A DNA stretch of 64,000 nucleotides, from assembly GCA_037951105.1 (NCBI GenBank), contig JBAMJV010001803.1:107001-171000 (forward strand), read 5' to 3'. The DNA is from Echinarachnius parma. Lineage: Eukaryota > Echinodermata > Echinoidea > Clypeasteroida > Echinarachniidae. Of this stretch, positions 33,998-45,153 are shown piece after piece (the stretch's first letter is position 1; each line of letters begins with the position of its first letter). Below the pieces are notes generated by a model. It was not told the origin of the DNA and searched no databases. It was given only the letters and a program-made list of their open reading frames with translations. The position numbers and the translations under genes are program-made.

Positions 33998-35267
33998 ATG
34001 GAGCGAGGCCGATGATAGTGCATATGTCCAGACTTGATCCAAATAATAGAGATAATTGGTGAATTTCGGTATATCTAAATTAAATGAAATTCATTGCATG
34101 AGCTATAGAATTTTGAGTTTGTATTCATCATTTTATAGACCGTTTATTCTACAAACTGGCGCATGCCAAATGTGGCCAATGTCAGTGGCAGGAGCTAGAA
34201 GTGCTCTATGCGCCAAAGTCATTTCGCAACTAAAAAACATGCACACAAAGCACACATATTCTTTGTTGAATTCAATTTATTTCACCGAAACAAAATAATA
34301 AAATAATTCAAATACTATTAGTCTACGGAAAAAACATGACAAAATTAATTCTTAGTGAATATTTTTTCAGATATTAGCACATAAACAAGATCGAAATTTG
34401 CGTGTTGGACGCAAAGTTGTCTTCCGTTTGGCAGTGATACACGCACGATTGCCAGCGTACGGTACCGTGGCCTATATGGCCAAGGTGCTGCAGTGCATGC
34501 AGTATGCATTCACGCACGCACACCACTCAAAGTCAGATGCAAGAAAAAGACAGATACAACTCGTGACATAATTACTAATTATTCGTAAAATGGTGAAAAT
34601 ATACACAAGAGATTAATGTTTGTATCATTATAAGGATATATTTATTAGTATAAGTCACACACAACAAAATATATATCAACAATTATACACAGGGGATACT
34701 GTTGAATGATGAATGATTTTGTGCGTTTATACTGCAGTGTGTGTGTGTCGGGTGTGTGGTCTACTCAATGAATGACGTCACTAGACAGGGGTTCTCCAAC
34801 TCTCCGTTTTTCTTCAGTTGAGCGGATAGTGCATGGGTGTACAGAATCGCTCATTATTATATTCCCATTTCCCTGTGAGGCTGAAAAGTAATATGTTCGT
34901 GCTCTCTAGGTTATAAGCTTTCCGTAGATGTATAATTTACCATATTTATCATTTTCAATGATATTCTACTTTAACTCTTACTAACTTTATAATTCTGTAC
35001 GTTTTGTAGTGTATAAACCTTTTAATCCTAAGTGATTTTTTGTTTTCTTTTCAAGATATGTGAAGATATCATTTGAAACGCAGTTTGCATTATCAAACCA
35101 TGTAAATATATTAAGAGCAAATAGTATTATACATGGTTGGTGAATGTCGAATGATTGTCATTGTTTTGACGTCTCTTCCCCTTAAAACGAAACAAGAAGT
35201 AATTTTAGATTATGATATCTTATTGATGATGGTGCTCATGAACTTGTAGACCCAACACTCAACTTTA

Positions 35268-35917
35268 AAGGGGCCCTGCAAACTAAATGCATGTTGACTT
35301 CTGTTCATCTGTATTAGTGTACACATTCAATATTTGTAAACGGTTTGACCTAAATATGTTTTGTACATTTTTAAACCTTTTATCATTTACTTTTCTTTAT
35401 GTTGCTAAGCCCCACCTCCTAAAAAACCCTCCAGAGTAAATTCTATTGTTGACCTGTTGTGACATCATCTGTCTATCACTGGTCAGCTACCATGAGATTA
35501 ACAACAGATGAAAGTACAAAAAGAACATCCACACAAAAGCATGCCCTGCATACCTCCATGCAATAGCTTAGACAGTGCTTTTCTTCTGACATAGCAACAG
35601 CTATTGAAATTGAAGGTGTGTGAGTTGGTATTCTATTCAACCGTGTGATGCTATTGTGATTAGGCACTCAGCTTGGGTGAAGGTAACTTCTTTGTAACTG
35701 AGTAGTGAATGGCTGATGATGTCATAACAGGTCAACAATAGAATTCTACTCTGGAGAGGCTTTCAGAAGTGGGGGCTTCACAATATGGAGAAAAATAATT
35801 ACTTACATGTTTTAAAATAAACAAAATGTGTTTGGGTCAAATGGTTTACAAATAGTTGATGTGTACACTAATAGAGATGAACAGAAGATAACATGCGTTT
35901 ATTTTGCCTGGCCACTT
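35268..35917. mobile_element. 650-bp palindromic MITE inserted in gene A intron 2
   Basis: Ends AAGGGGCCCTGCAAACTAAA and the complement of GCCTGGCCACTT are inverted, flanked by TA. Arms extend through ATGCATGTTGACTTCTGTTC / AACAGAAGATAACATGCG. Gene B has the empty site at about 63755 (CAACTTTGACAACCCCCC). Confidence 0.8.
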
Positions 35918-36045
35918 TAACACCCCCCCCCCCCCCCCCCCCAACCAAAAACAAAATAGAAAAGGCCAAACAATAATACTGATAAAAACATGGTTGAGGG
36001 ATGTCTGGCAATGAACTTATTCTAGCAGCGTTAATATTCCCTTAC

Positions 36046-36204
36046 CTGGTAGAGAGCAGACCATCGGAGTAAGAGTGGTCGATATCCTCCCGATGGCCTC
36101 GACGAGTGCTTTCGAAACCTTCGTTTTAGGAACCAGTTGAACACGTTGCCCATTCGACAAAGTCAAGCTCGAACAATTGTCTTGAGTCCCTCGAACGAGC
36201 AACC
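36046..36204 (-). CDS. Gene A exon 2: two-cysteine N-terminal module of unknown family
   Basis: A 159-nt phase 1-1 exon encodes residues 17-69, with acceptor TTTCAG|GG and donor CAG|GTAAGG. The module has exactly two cysteines (C27 and C66), a possible N-glycosylation sequon at N26 (NCS), a basic/hydrophobic middle (GQRVQLVPKTKVSKALVEA) and a C-terminal CSLP that joins the EGF exon. I do not recognise the domain. The paired cysteines 39 residues apart suggest one disulfide loop. It is not EGF, CCP/sushi or CUB by cysteine pattern. The paralogous exon in gene B (63869 to the window end) differs at few residues over the visible part and keeps both cysteines, so the module is under protein-level constraint or was duplicated recently. 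Confidence 0.8.
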
Positions 36205-36407
36205 CTGAAACACGGAATGATCACAAACAACAAAGTGATATTATGACATCTATTTAACATGGAATTTTCACACATTACTCAGTGCAAATAGTAATTGGAT
36301 CCCATAAATAAATGTTGTATAAACCCTTTGTTAGTTTTGCATTATATGAAGAGCATAGTTCCAAAAGGCATTAAATCCACTTTCCATACAAATTTTGTTT
36401 ACGATAT

Positions 36408-37632
36408 CGGATAGTTCAGTTTGGTATAGAGGGCGCTTCAAGAAATCATTTTTGTGAGGTAATGAAAAACTGAGTGTACAATTTGAGGAGCACACAATTT
36501 CAACGACAGAATCAACTTTATTTGATCAAAATCGGTTTAGAAAGAGCTCAAATATTAATAAATATATTCGATTGGAATAAATGTGGGTCCAACATTTATT
36601 AAACAATTTAGGAAAAAATCTATATAATGCCGACACTTTTTCGTAAATTTACTAAAGAGGTTTATAAATAGTTGTTAATGATCTCTCTATTGAATCATTA
36701 TTTTAACAAAACATCACATTCACAACTGTTTTATTAAAAGTGGTTGAAACCAATGTTTGTATAGAGCGCCCTCTTGTGTTTTGACGGCTGCTCTTTCAAA
36801 GATAAGAGCATTTCAACTTGGCTGTTTGTAAGTTTTTCTACCTTTCGGGCATGGTGGATTTATATATAATAGTTTGATATACGCCTAGTGCAAGTTTTGG
36901 TTACCAATATTCAGTTTGACCAAAAGTGTACTATCCCTTTGATAAGCAACGTAGCTATCTAGAAATCCGAATTTGTATAATTTTATTGAATAACAGAATC
37001 CAAATCGAAATATGGAACGTTCCATTTTTATATTCCCATAGGCACGTGTACAAAGTTAGACAAAGAAACCTGATTTTCTCCAAAGTTGACAATGGAGACA
37101 GCGCCCTTCGGAATTAAAGGGATAGTTGAGTTTTGGTAATAGAGGGCGCTTCAAGAAATAATTTGTTTGTGAGGTAATGAAAAACTAAGTGTTAAATGTG
37201 AAAGAGCATACAATTTTAATGTCAGAATAAACTTTATTTTATCAAAATCGGTTCAGAAACAGCTGAAATATTAATAAATATATCCAATCAGAATAAATGT
37301 GGGATCCCACATTTATTCGATGATTTAAGAAAACAAAAAATACTTACACTCAAAAATGTACAAAAGAGGTTTTTAAATAGTTGTTGATGATCTCGCTATT
37401 TAACCATTATTTAACAAAACATCACATGTACTATTCTTTATATAAAAATGGTTGAAACCAATGCGTTTTGAGAGTGCCCTCTGTGTTTTAATGGCTCTTT
37501 TTGAATGATAACAGGCCTATTTTTTTGGTAATACCTTTCGAGCATGGTGGAGTTATAACTATTAGTTAGTAATGTTATGATGCAGGTTTTGGTTACTAAA
37601 ATTCAGTTTGACCAAAACTATGTAATCCCTTA
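36408..37632. repeat. Two M1 MITE copies in gene A intron 1
   Basis: 36408-36942 (GATAGTTCAGTTTGGTATAGAGGGCGCTTC.. to CAAAAGTGTACTATCCCTTT) and 37117-37632 (AAAGGGATAGTTGAGTTTTG to CCAAAACTATGTAATCCCTT), inverted relative to 20147. The 170 bp between them is unremarkable. Confidence 0.65.
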
Positions 37633-38022
37633 TTTAAAGATCTCCGTGAATGGCTTTTTCATGGCCAAAAGTCCATCAAATTACCTTACATTTGTGTTGA
37701 ATGCTTCTAACACAATACATATACAAGTGGACATTTTTTACCCACAGTAAATAACAAAAAATAAAAAAAATACATGCTGTTTCTGAGCATTTTGGAAGGT
37801 GACGACAGGTGTTTCTTGTGTTTCTTTCCGATGATCACGTGATGATCAGTTGACCTCGTGACGTCATTGGCCGTACACGTGTCAGCTAGCTAAAGCTAAC
37901 TCAAGAGGTCAAGATCAAAGTGCGCACGATCCCGGGTATTTCAATTGTCTTTCCGGGTACTTACAGCTCCAAGAGCTGCACCGCCGGGCCCGAGCGCCAG
38001 CTAGCACCGCGCGCTGCTTGCT

Positions 38023-38215
38023 CTATAAATTGTCCGCCGCATTGCTTTCGCTCGATTTCGGCTTGCGAAGTTTGACGTATCCATCCTCGTAATCTCTCTC
38101 CTCTTCCTCCAAATCACGCATCGATGGTCCCCCGCCACTCACTACATCCCTCCCTTCGCCGTAACCAACATCATCCACCTCCACATCGCTACTTGACTCC
38201 GTTTTGACAAGAAAA
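38023..38215 (-). pseudogene. Acidic ORF remnant in inverted-repeat element
   Basis: The open frame reads VKTESSSDVEVDDVGYGEGR, then DVVSGGGPSMRDLEEEERDY and EDGYVKLRKPKSSESNAADN before TAG. No upstream ATG is in frame (TGA precedes it). Acidic/serine-rich like 33723-33848. Likely the N-terminal exon of a transposon protein. Confidence 0.35.
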
Positions 38216-38420
38216 TCGAACCAAAATCACAACTATTTGAAAATAAAATTCACACAACACACCGTCGAAAATATGTAAACAAAGGCCCAAAGCCGACGCC
38301 AAATCGGAATTCAACATCGGGAAAAAGCGGTAATAGTCGAAAATTGTATGCAAAATAAATTGTTAAAAATTATGAAAATACTACCAATCTGTCTCCTAAA
38401 ATATCATAATACTTTATATA

Positions 38421-39153
38421 CCTCGCACAAAAAGTTCCGCAATCGAGGTTTGCGCATTAATAACTTTTCTATTACGCTATTACCATTCATTAATTTGGTA
38501 TCATTGGAAAGCGTAAATTCTCCCCTTCACATTGATATAACATTTGCTATGAATATTTTATCATGGAGTGTGCATTGCATCCAAATGTACGGCAAAGTCA
38601 AAAGTGAAATGTTGTAAAATGCACTAATTTTGTCAACAGTGTGCCTTCCTTAGCTTGAATGGGGGTGAGGTGGTCATGCATTCAAGCCACGTTTTAATCT
38701 TCAAACAAAAGAAAGGCACACTGTTGACAAAATCAGTGCATTTTGCAACATTTTATTTTTTACTTTGCCCTACATTCGGATGTAATGCACATTCCATGAT
38801 AAAATATCCATAGCAAATGTTATATCAATGTACAGAGGAGGATTCACGCTTTACAATGATACCAAATCTATGAATGGTAATAACATAATAGGCATTCAAG
38901 CCACATTTTAATCTTCAAACAAAAGGAAAGCCCTTTGTTGACAAAATTAGTGCATTTTGCAACATTTCACTTTTGACTTTGCCCTATATTTGGATGCAAT
39001 GCACATTCCATGATAAAATATTCATAGCAATTGTTATATCAATGTAAAGGGGAGAATTCATGCTTTCCAATGATACCAAATTTATGAATGGTAATAGCGT
39101 AATAGAAAAGTTATGAATGCGCAAACCTCGATTGCGGAACTTTTTGTGCGTAG
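38421..39153. mobile_element. Tc1-like MITE (copy of 9420-10211)
   Basis: CCTCGCACAAAAAGTTCCGC and its complement ending TTTTTGTGCGTAG are flanked by TA. The inner GTCAACAG/CTGTTGAC-arms are partly triplicated (38640, 38710, 38930), with GCATTCAAGCCAC repeats between. Confidence 0.75.
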
Positions 39154-39944
39154 TATAGTTTTATTTTAGAAGCAATAATATTGATAAAATATCACAATAT
39201 AAAAACCCGGAAGTACAATTAAATACCCGGGTTCGTGCGCGCGTTGATCTTGACCTAGCTTTAGCTAGCTGACACGGGTACGGCCAATGTTGTCATTATA
39301 CGTGACCTCTTGCGGCATCGTGTTTTCTCTGGAGACCCTTTGCGGGGCTCTGAAGAGCTGGAAAATGTGATTTTGGCTCGCTCTTGAGTCCATCTTAGAA
39401 GCGATATTTAAACAAATGATGACCAGAACCTTAGTTTATACATGTATTACTCCCGATTAGCGATGAAACTTTAATCTTTAATAAGTTAGTATATTACTTT
39501 AATGCGGTAATACTGGGCGCAGTAGTCGGATTACTGTACGAAAACACGACTACGCTTGGAGTGCTTACAAATGTATTAGAACCCCCAACAGTTGATAGAC
39601 ATTTTTATAACAAAAATTAAAGGATAATACAGTTCAGGGTCAAACTGAATTTTAGTAACTAAAATGTGTATGATATAAATAGTTTTAATTCAACTATGCT
39701 TTAAAGGGACAGTCCCTCTTTTACAAAAAGTCTGAACAGTTTCCAGTTGACGGCTGGGGATGAATGTAACACACACACAAACAATCAGATAGAACAGCCC
39801 AGTAATTTAGATTCTACGAATGAAAAACGAATGCGTCCCTCCATCAAACTATAGATCGGTCAATAAGGAGTTTAACTGATTTAGCATAATATTACAACAA
39901 TATTGTACTTATTCTTGTAAAGGTATTGTGAAGCCGACATTTGT

Positions 39945-40447
39945 AAAGGCAAAGATGGTAGAGCGCCGTAGGCGCAAGATGGCTTACTCTCGTAAATTCG
40001 TGATGTACGCAAATGGGGCTCCGACCGCCGCCATGTTAGTGAGCAAGTCCGAACCCGGAAGTACACGACTTGTGTTGTATTGCACACGCTACTATGGCGT
40101 CGAAGTCTCGTTCATCTGCCCATTGCTCAGCAATAAATTGTACAAATCGTCAAAGCAAGAGGCCTGATCTCTCTTTCTTAAAATTCCCAAAAGTCAAAGA
40201 AAGGTAACTCAGAAAAGAAACTGCATGCACATATTATCTATTTCTTTTTCAAACGACAGTGCTACGCGGTATTTACAATAGGATAATGCACGCGGCACGT
40301 ACGTACGTACGCGCGAAGGGGTTATCTTGCTCACCAACATGGCGGCCGTTTCGGCCAGTGCGTACCTAAAAGGTACTTCACTCCACAGCACGTATTTTCC
40401 GCAGAGTGAGCTATCTTACGCCTACGGCGCTCTACCATCTTTGGTAA
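39945..40447. repeat. Palindromic MITE with ATGGCGGC cores
   Basis: AAAGATGGTAGAGCGCCGTAGGCG at the left pairs with CGCCTACGGCGCTCTACCATCTTT at the right; CCGCCATGTTAGTGAGCAAG pairs with CTTGCTCACCAACATGGCGG. About 500 bp hairpin. The 60-105-codon frames here are palindrome shadows. From 39320 to 39944 only AT-rich intron is seen. Confidence 0.75.
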
Positions 40448-40505
40448 AGGTATGTCACGGAAAAAGATCTCAAAAATGAAGAATATATAATTATAATATA
40501 TGACC

Positions 40506-42013
40506 TATATAGATACTGATGTGCGATTGGTCAAAATGCTGTCACGTGACCATCGCTACAAGGATGAGAAGCGTTATATTTTCATTCATGACGTAAATTA
40601 CGTCATACCTCTGAATATAACGCCGTTATATCCAGAGGTATGACGTAACAATAGGTATGACAATGAACAATTTTGCGCGTATTAGCATCCTGGCACGCGC
40701 AGGGTTGTCAAGCTTTCTACGGAGATTGCGCGATCCGAAAGTAAATTTGAAAGGAAGGTCGAATAAAGGAGCATTTTGCGCAGCATTTCGATAACAACAC
40801 GTCTGTTCTACTGGAAGGATTTCGATTGATTTAATTTCATGATTTTCCCTTGTACATAATTTTATTTCAACACCAAATTTCTTTTTATCTTGATTTTTAT
40901 CTATACAGACTGTCCCAGATAAAACGAAACCGGGTTTCATGGCAGAAATTTTCTGTCATAATGAATAATTTCCTTGATGATATATATATGTCTGAAAAGC
41001 TCTGTGTCTCTTCTTTCATTTGATATACAACTTATGGCAAATAATTCACGCATGACTGAATTAGAACGATGGAAAGTGGTGTTACCAAGAAATTGCAAGT
41101 TTGGGTGAGGTTTTGGGGTGAGTTTTAAGGGTAGAAAACGTACTTATTTTTAAAAAGGACAAACACCACACGAAAGTTCATATTTTTATCTTTTACATGA
41201 CACCTCATGCTAAAACAATAAATGATTTATGCCAGAGAACGAGTACAATGAAAACATGACTGATTTCTGCCCAAATGAGTGAAAGTTGAGTAAGAAGTCG
41301 CTCAGCTTTCCTGAATTGGCAGCTGACAATGGACTTTAGTGCATGAGTGAATTTACACAAACATTGGGATCAGGGAAAACATGGGAAACAGGCTAGATCA
41401 GGAAAGTTACTCATTTGGGCTGGAATCAAGCATGTTTTCATTGTACTCGTTCTCTGGCATAAATCATTTATTTTTTTAATCATGAGGTGTCATATAAAAG
41501 ATAAAATTATGAATTTTTATGCGGTATTTGTCCTTTTTCAAAATAAGTACGTTTACTACCCTTAAAACTCACCCCAAAACCTCACCCAAACTTGCAATTT
41601 CTGCATGCAAATAGAATCTTGGTAACACCACTTTCCATCGTTCTAATTCAGTCATGCGTGAATTATGTGCCATAAGTTGTATATCAAATGAAAGAAGAGA
41701 CACAGAGCTTTTCAGACATATATATACCATCAAGGAAATTATTCATTATAACATAACATTTCTGCCATGAAACCCGGTTTCGTTTTTTCTGGGACAGTCG
41801 GTATAGGTCATCATAATATAACAGATGACTTTTTCCTTCGGGAACCATACAACATTTCATTTCCCTTGGGGAGTTATATTTTTGTCTCGGAATACTATAT
41901 TCTTCCGCAGCGCTACGCGCTTCGGAAAAATATAATGTCCCTCGACAAAAATATAACTTCCCTCGAGGATCTCAAATGTTAGATTGCCCCTCTAGACAGT
42001 CAATATCTGTATA
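40506..42013. mobile_element. TATA(T)AGATA element, second copy, with nested foldback MITE
   Basis: Matches 1058-1669 almost throughout, with the 896-bp MITE (40906-41801) inserted at TA. The 1058 copy gives the empty site ATCTATATAGGTCATC. No frame. Confidence 0.75.
40906..41801. mobile_element. Foldback MITE, second copy (CAGACTGTCCCAG ends)
   Basis: Inverted ends CAGACTGTCCCAGATAAAAC and GTTTTTTCTGGGACAGTCGG, TA on both sides (40904-40905, 41802-41803). Same family as 28396-29308. Confidence 0.88.
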
Positions 42014-42019
42014 ACATGT

Positions 42020-42355
42020 AGCCAGTTTAAGCGAGGTTTGGTTATTTTGTTTAGTAATCGCTTACCTATTATTTGTGCGCGGGTCATGTAGCTAGCGCGG
42101 GTCACATAGGGGTCACGCATAGCGCTGTGGCACTCCGTGGAATCCGTGAGCGAAATTTCTCGACGGGTGAATACACGTATACTGCACAATTTACCGTTGG
42201 ACGATGGTTTATTAGATTTAGGTCTATAACTCCACGAAAAAGAGATTTCAAGCCCTAATCTTTTCAGGCATGCTATTAAATCACATTTTCTTTCATATAA
42301 AACAATAACCTCGCAACTTTTGAAATTTGGCTTGCAAAAGAGGGGCTGTCCCTTT
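42020..42355. repeat. Dispersed ~330-bp repeat, also at 63175-63500
   Basis: TTATTTTGTTTAGTAATCGC, AACTCCACGAAAAAGAGATT and CAATAACCTCGCAACTTTTG recur in gene B upstream of exon 2. No frame credible. Confidence 0.5.
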
Positions 42356-43090
42356 AATAAATGAAAGAAAAACATATAAAATAGCTAAGTTAGAAGGCTG
42401 TTTTCATTAAAAGAAACATTCGTTAACACAATACGGCGCCCTCTACACAAATTAAAGTTTCAACCATCAACAATTGTCAATGTTATGTTTGCTAAAAAAA
42501 AGGATTCGATAGAGAAATCAACGAAAACAATTCAAAAACAACTTTGAGATATTTAGGACAATGTATACATTTTATAATTCTTTTTTTTTTAATTATCAAA
42601 TAAATGCTCGGGCCGAGCATTTATTCTAATCGAATATATTGATGAATATTTCAGCTGTTTCTGAACCGATTTTGATCAAACAAAGTTAAATTTGTCTTTA
42701 GAATCATAATATGCCCTTTAGAATATTACAATTACTTTTTCACTATCTCACAAATACATTTTTTTGGAAGCGCCTTCTAAACCAACAATTTACTATTCCT
42801 TTAAAGGGATAGTTCAATTTTGGTATAGAGGGCACTTCAAGTGATACATTTTTCATAAGGTAATTAAAAACTAAGTTTTAAATTTGAAAGAGCACACAAT
42901 TGTAATTACAGTATCAACTTTATTTGATCAAAATCGGTCCAGAAAGTTTATTGGATATAAATACATTTGGGGGACCAACTATAATAATTATTTGTTTTAA
43001 ATGCTACACATTTTGGAAAATCTACCAAAATGGTTTTTAAATTGTTTTTGATGATCTCTCTGTTGAATAATCTACCCCAAAACATAAAAC
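42356..43090. repeat. M1 MITE copies, head to tail
   Basis: One copy ends ACCAACAATTTACTATTCCTTT at ~42803 and the next starts AAAGGGATAGTTCAATTTTGG. The second is cut at ~43090. To 43229 nothing is recognised. Confidence 0.55.
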
Positions 43091-43229
43091 CATGCACATC
43101 GCTTTATTCTTTTAAAGCCCGTATGACAATACATCTTATATTAAAATGTTCTACTTAGACTCCATCAAAACCTAAGCATTTCATTCATGTAATTTATTGA
43201 ATTGTTTATTTACGGTTGATTTTATTATT

Positions 43230-43587
43230 AATATAGGTTTTTCCGGCCAATTTTGTAAACTTTTCATTCGTATTCATAAGCGGTTCATTCAAATTCGCGA
43301 AAGTCAAGTCTTCGGTCAAGTGCTTTAGCACTTATTGCATTCAATTTAAAAAGCACGCTATTAGCATTCCATTTCGCCAACGGAATTCACGGAAGGCGGT
43401 ATTACGTAATCACGAATTTTCTCGCTTTAAATTGAATGACAATTGAATGATCGTTATATGAAATCAAATGCTAAGAAACGAATTTAAACTACAAAATTAA
43501 GCTGCGGTGACAGAATCAACGAAATTGAATGCACGCAAAATGAATTCGTTTGGCCAACTTACGAAATTGACCGGAAAATCCTATATT
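43230..43587. mobile_element. TIR element (AATATAGGTTTTTCCGGCCAATT ends)
   Basis: The left end AATATAGGTTTTTCCGGCCA and the right end GACCGGAAAATCCTATATT are inverted; a middle palindrome lies around GAATTCACGGAAGG. Related left ends are at 26388 and 44312. Between 43588 and 44050 there is a T run (43738-43752) and AT-rich sequence only. Confidence 0.65.
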
Positions 43588-44309
43588 AGCCATTCTACGG
43601 CGCGCAACTGTTAGTCAAATTGTGTTTTACACCCGCACCCGCACGTACATACACGATAAAGTGCACTTTTTATCTTATACACTACGAAACAGACGCACGT
43701 TTGCACTGACTGTTGACCCACACAACACGCGTTTAATTTTTTTTTTTTTTTTAATTTATATTTTTGTTTACAATTGAAATTACGCATTTAGGTGACGATC
43801 TGAACAATTGTTATACAACGCCTTTTTGGCACCATGTAGCTTCCCCCTTCCCTCCCAAGCCACCTTCCACTCAAGCTCCCTGCTTATGATGGTTGATCTA
43901 TTTATTTTTTTAATAATAATATAGATACATTATTGTCTCATTTATAAGTTATGATTGTATAACTATTCTAATTTCATTATTTTCTTATTTTTATATAAAG
44001 ACAAAATGTGCATTGTATATTTCATTTTGTTTTGGTTAAGGCTGAAATAAATCTGCCCCCAAAACAATTCCTAACAAACATCACATTCACATTTGTTGAT
44101 AAAAAATGGTTGAAACTCGGGTGTCTGGAGAGCGCCCTATTGTGTTAACGGCTGCCCTTGAGTTCAAATAGCCCTGTAACTTAAACGTGTATATTTTAAC
44201 TATACCATTCAAGCATCCTTGAACTGTTAGTTTTTCATGATAGTTTTCAAGCTTGTATTACTAACATTATATTTTAGCGAAACTGTACTATCTCTTCGTG
44301 CCTTTTAAG

Positions 44310-44556
44310 TGTTAGTTTAGGTTTTCCCGTCCATTTTCACACTGATTTTCACACGACGAATCTGATTTGTAATTGACGATCTAATATGTGACAAACGACT
44401 ATTATTGAGTAGACTTTTTGTGAAATTGATCCCGGGAAATCGTTCGACCAAAGACGAAATAGAAGTTGGCATTGGCACACATGAGGCTTCTCGGGACGAA
44501 ATTGAGGTACAAATTTGTAAAATTGGATGACAAAGGTTTGAAAATGGACGGTTAAA
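44310..44556. repeat. M3 MITE near gene A exon 1, half copy near gene C exon 1
   Basis: TTAGGTTTTCCCGTCCATTTTCA and TGAAAATGGACGGTTAAAA are inverted ends. The right half also sits at ~2400-2590, the same distance from gene C exon 1, so it predates the gene duplication. An M1 fragment precedes it (44050-44310). Confidence 0.6.
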
Positions 44557-45059
44557 AGGGAAACGCTAGTAGTGGCAAACGCCAGTAGTGGGAAAAGCCC
44601 CCCACACACACACACACAAAATGAAATTTACGCTCTTATTACCAATCATGTGAAAGAATATGTTTTTACTAATACGGGATGATACAAATTTGGCCTGGAA
44701 ACCGCCTACTAATTTATATATTTGGTAAATTATATAGCTATCCGCTGCGCATTGATATCTCGCCGATGGTTGTATGTTGGCGTGCGATGCATGTTAATCC
44801 TATGGCAATGCACACAATTGTAATTCACACGAGCGAATCGCTCGAACGAGCGTATCTATGTGGCCAGCGCAGACGGGCCAAACTGGCGGTGAATTTAGGC
44901 TTAATGTCAGCGGCTTTCATAAACATTTGATCTGATATTTCTGCACTTAACGATACTAATATTCGGATTTGTCCACACACGCACCTGTGTATGCTATTTC
45001 AACAATACTAATCAATTAGTTTGGCCAAAAAAGTTATTTTCCACTACTGGCATTTCCCT
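44557..45059. mobile_element. MITE 46 bp from gene A exon 1 donor
   Basis: Ends AGGGAAACGCTAGTAGTGG and CCACTACTGGCATTTCCCT are inverted. Gene C at 2580-2590 shows the uninterrupted sequence (ATGGACGGTAAAACTATATTAT). It contains a (CA)n stretch and GCGAATCGCTCGAACGAGCG. Confidence 0.75.
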
Positions 45060-45104
45060 TTATACCTATATTATCGAGATAATAACGTGTTGAGTAATAC
45101 TTAC

Positions 45105-45153
45105 CAAGAGGTATGGTGATGAGGAGCAAACAAATGAACTCAGTCAGCTTCAT
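45105..45153 (-). CDS. Gene A exon 1: signal peptide
   Basis: The exon encodes MKLTEFICLLLITIPL plus the first base of a Gly codon. It has one charged residue near the start, then a Leu/Ile-rich core, as in a secretory signal peptide. The hydrophobic stretch continues into exon 2 (LLV), so cleavage probably falls around residues 17-22. The start is chosen because ATG sits in a good context (ACC before it) and opens directly into the signal core. The donor is G|GTAAGTAT, phase 1, and joins exon 2 (GG TTG...) in frame. The same exon recurs at 2627-2670 (gene C) with flanking sequence, which supports it as a real, duplicated first exon. A MITE (44557-45059) ends only 46 nt downstream of the donor. 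Confidence 0.8.

Larger units (their letters stand above)
33545..34830. mobile_element. Inverted-repeat element with acidic ORFs
   Basis: Arms ATGACGTCATTCATTGAG (33604-33621) and CTCAATGAATGACGTCAC (34764-34781) are inverted, with matching outer sequence (CTCCGAAACTCTGCC / GGTTCTCCAACTCTCCG). Inside are two short acidic frames (33723-33997). Gene B lacks it. Probably a degraded DNA transposon; acidic N-termini occur in piggyBac-type transposases, but no transposase core is visible. Confidence 0.45.
37850..39316. mobile_element. Inverted-repeat element with acidic frame and nested Tc1 MITE
   Basis: The left arm (ATTGGCCGTACACGTGTCAG CTAGCTAAAGCTA, AGAGGTCAAGATCAA) is complementary to the right arm at 39195-39316. 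The minus strand carries an acidic open frame (38215-38023). The 38421-39153 Tc1 MITE is nested inside. Layout resembles 33545-34830. Confidence 0.5.
17626..45153 (-). other. Gene A span: six-exon secreted EGF + C-type lectin gene
   Basis: This is the complete gene model. Exons on the minus strand are 45153-45105, 36204-36046, 26030-25926, 23182-23067, 22512-22326 and 17768-17626. Their lengths (49, 159, 105, 116, 187, 143) total 759 nt, which is 252 codons plus TGA. Every junction is GT-AG and the phases agree (1,1,1,0,1). The predicted protein has a signal peptide (1 to about 17-22), a novel two-cysteine module (to 69), an EGF-like domain (70-104) and a long-form CTLD (105-252). There is no transmembrane segment after the signal, so it should be secreted. 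EGF and CTLD modules on symmetric phase-1 introns are normal for exon-shuffled extracellular proteins. A role in carbohydrate recognition or innate immunity is inferred from the family. UTR ends are not determined; an extra small exon cannot be excluded, but none is needed. Confidence 0.85.

Noticed and set aside
39881..40391. Coding frames around 39.9-40.4 kb
   Set aside because: They lie in the arms of a palindromic MITE and appear on both strands.
42073..42375. Opposing frames of 61 and 127 codons
   Set aside because: The segment is a dispersed repeat also present at 63175-63500, where the frames are not kept.
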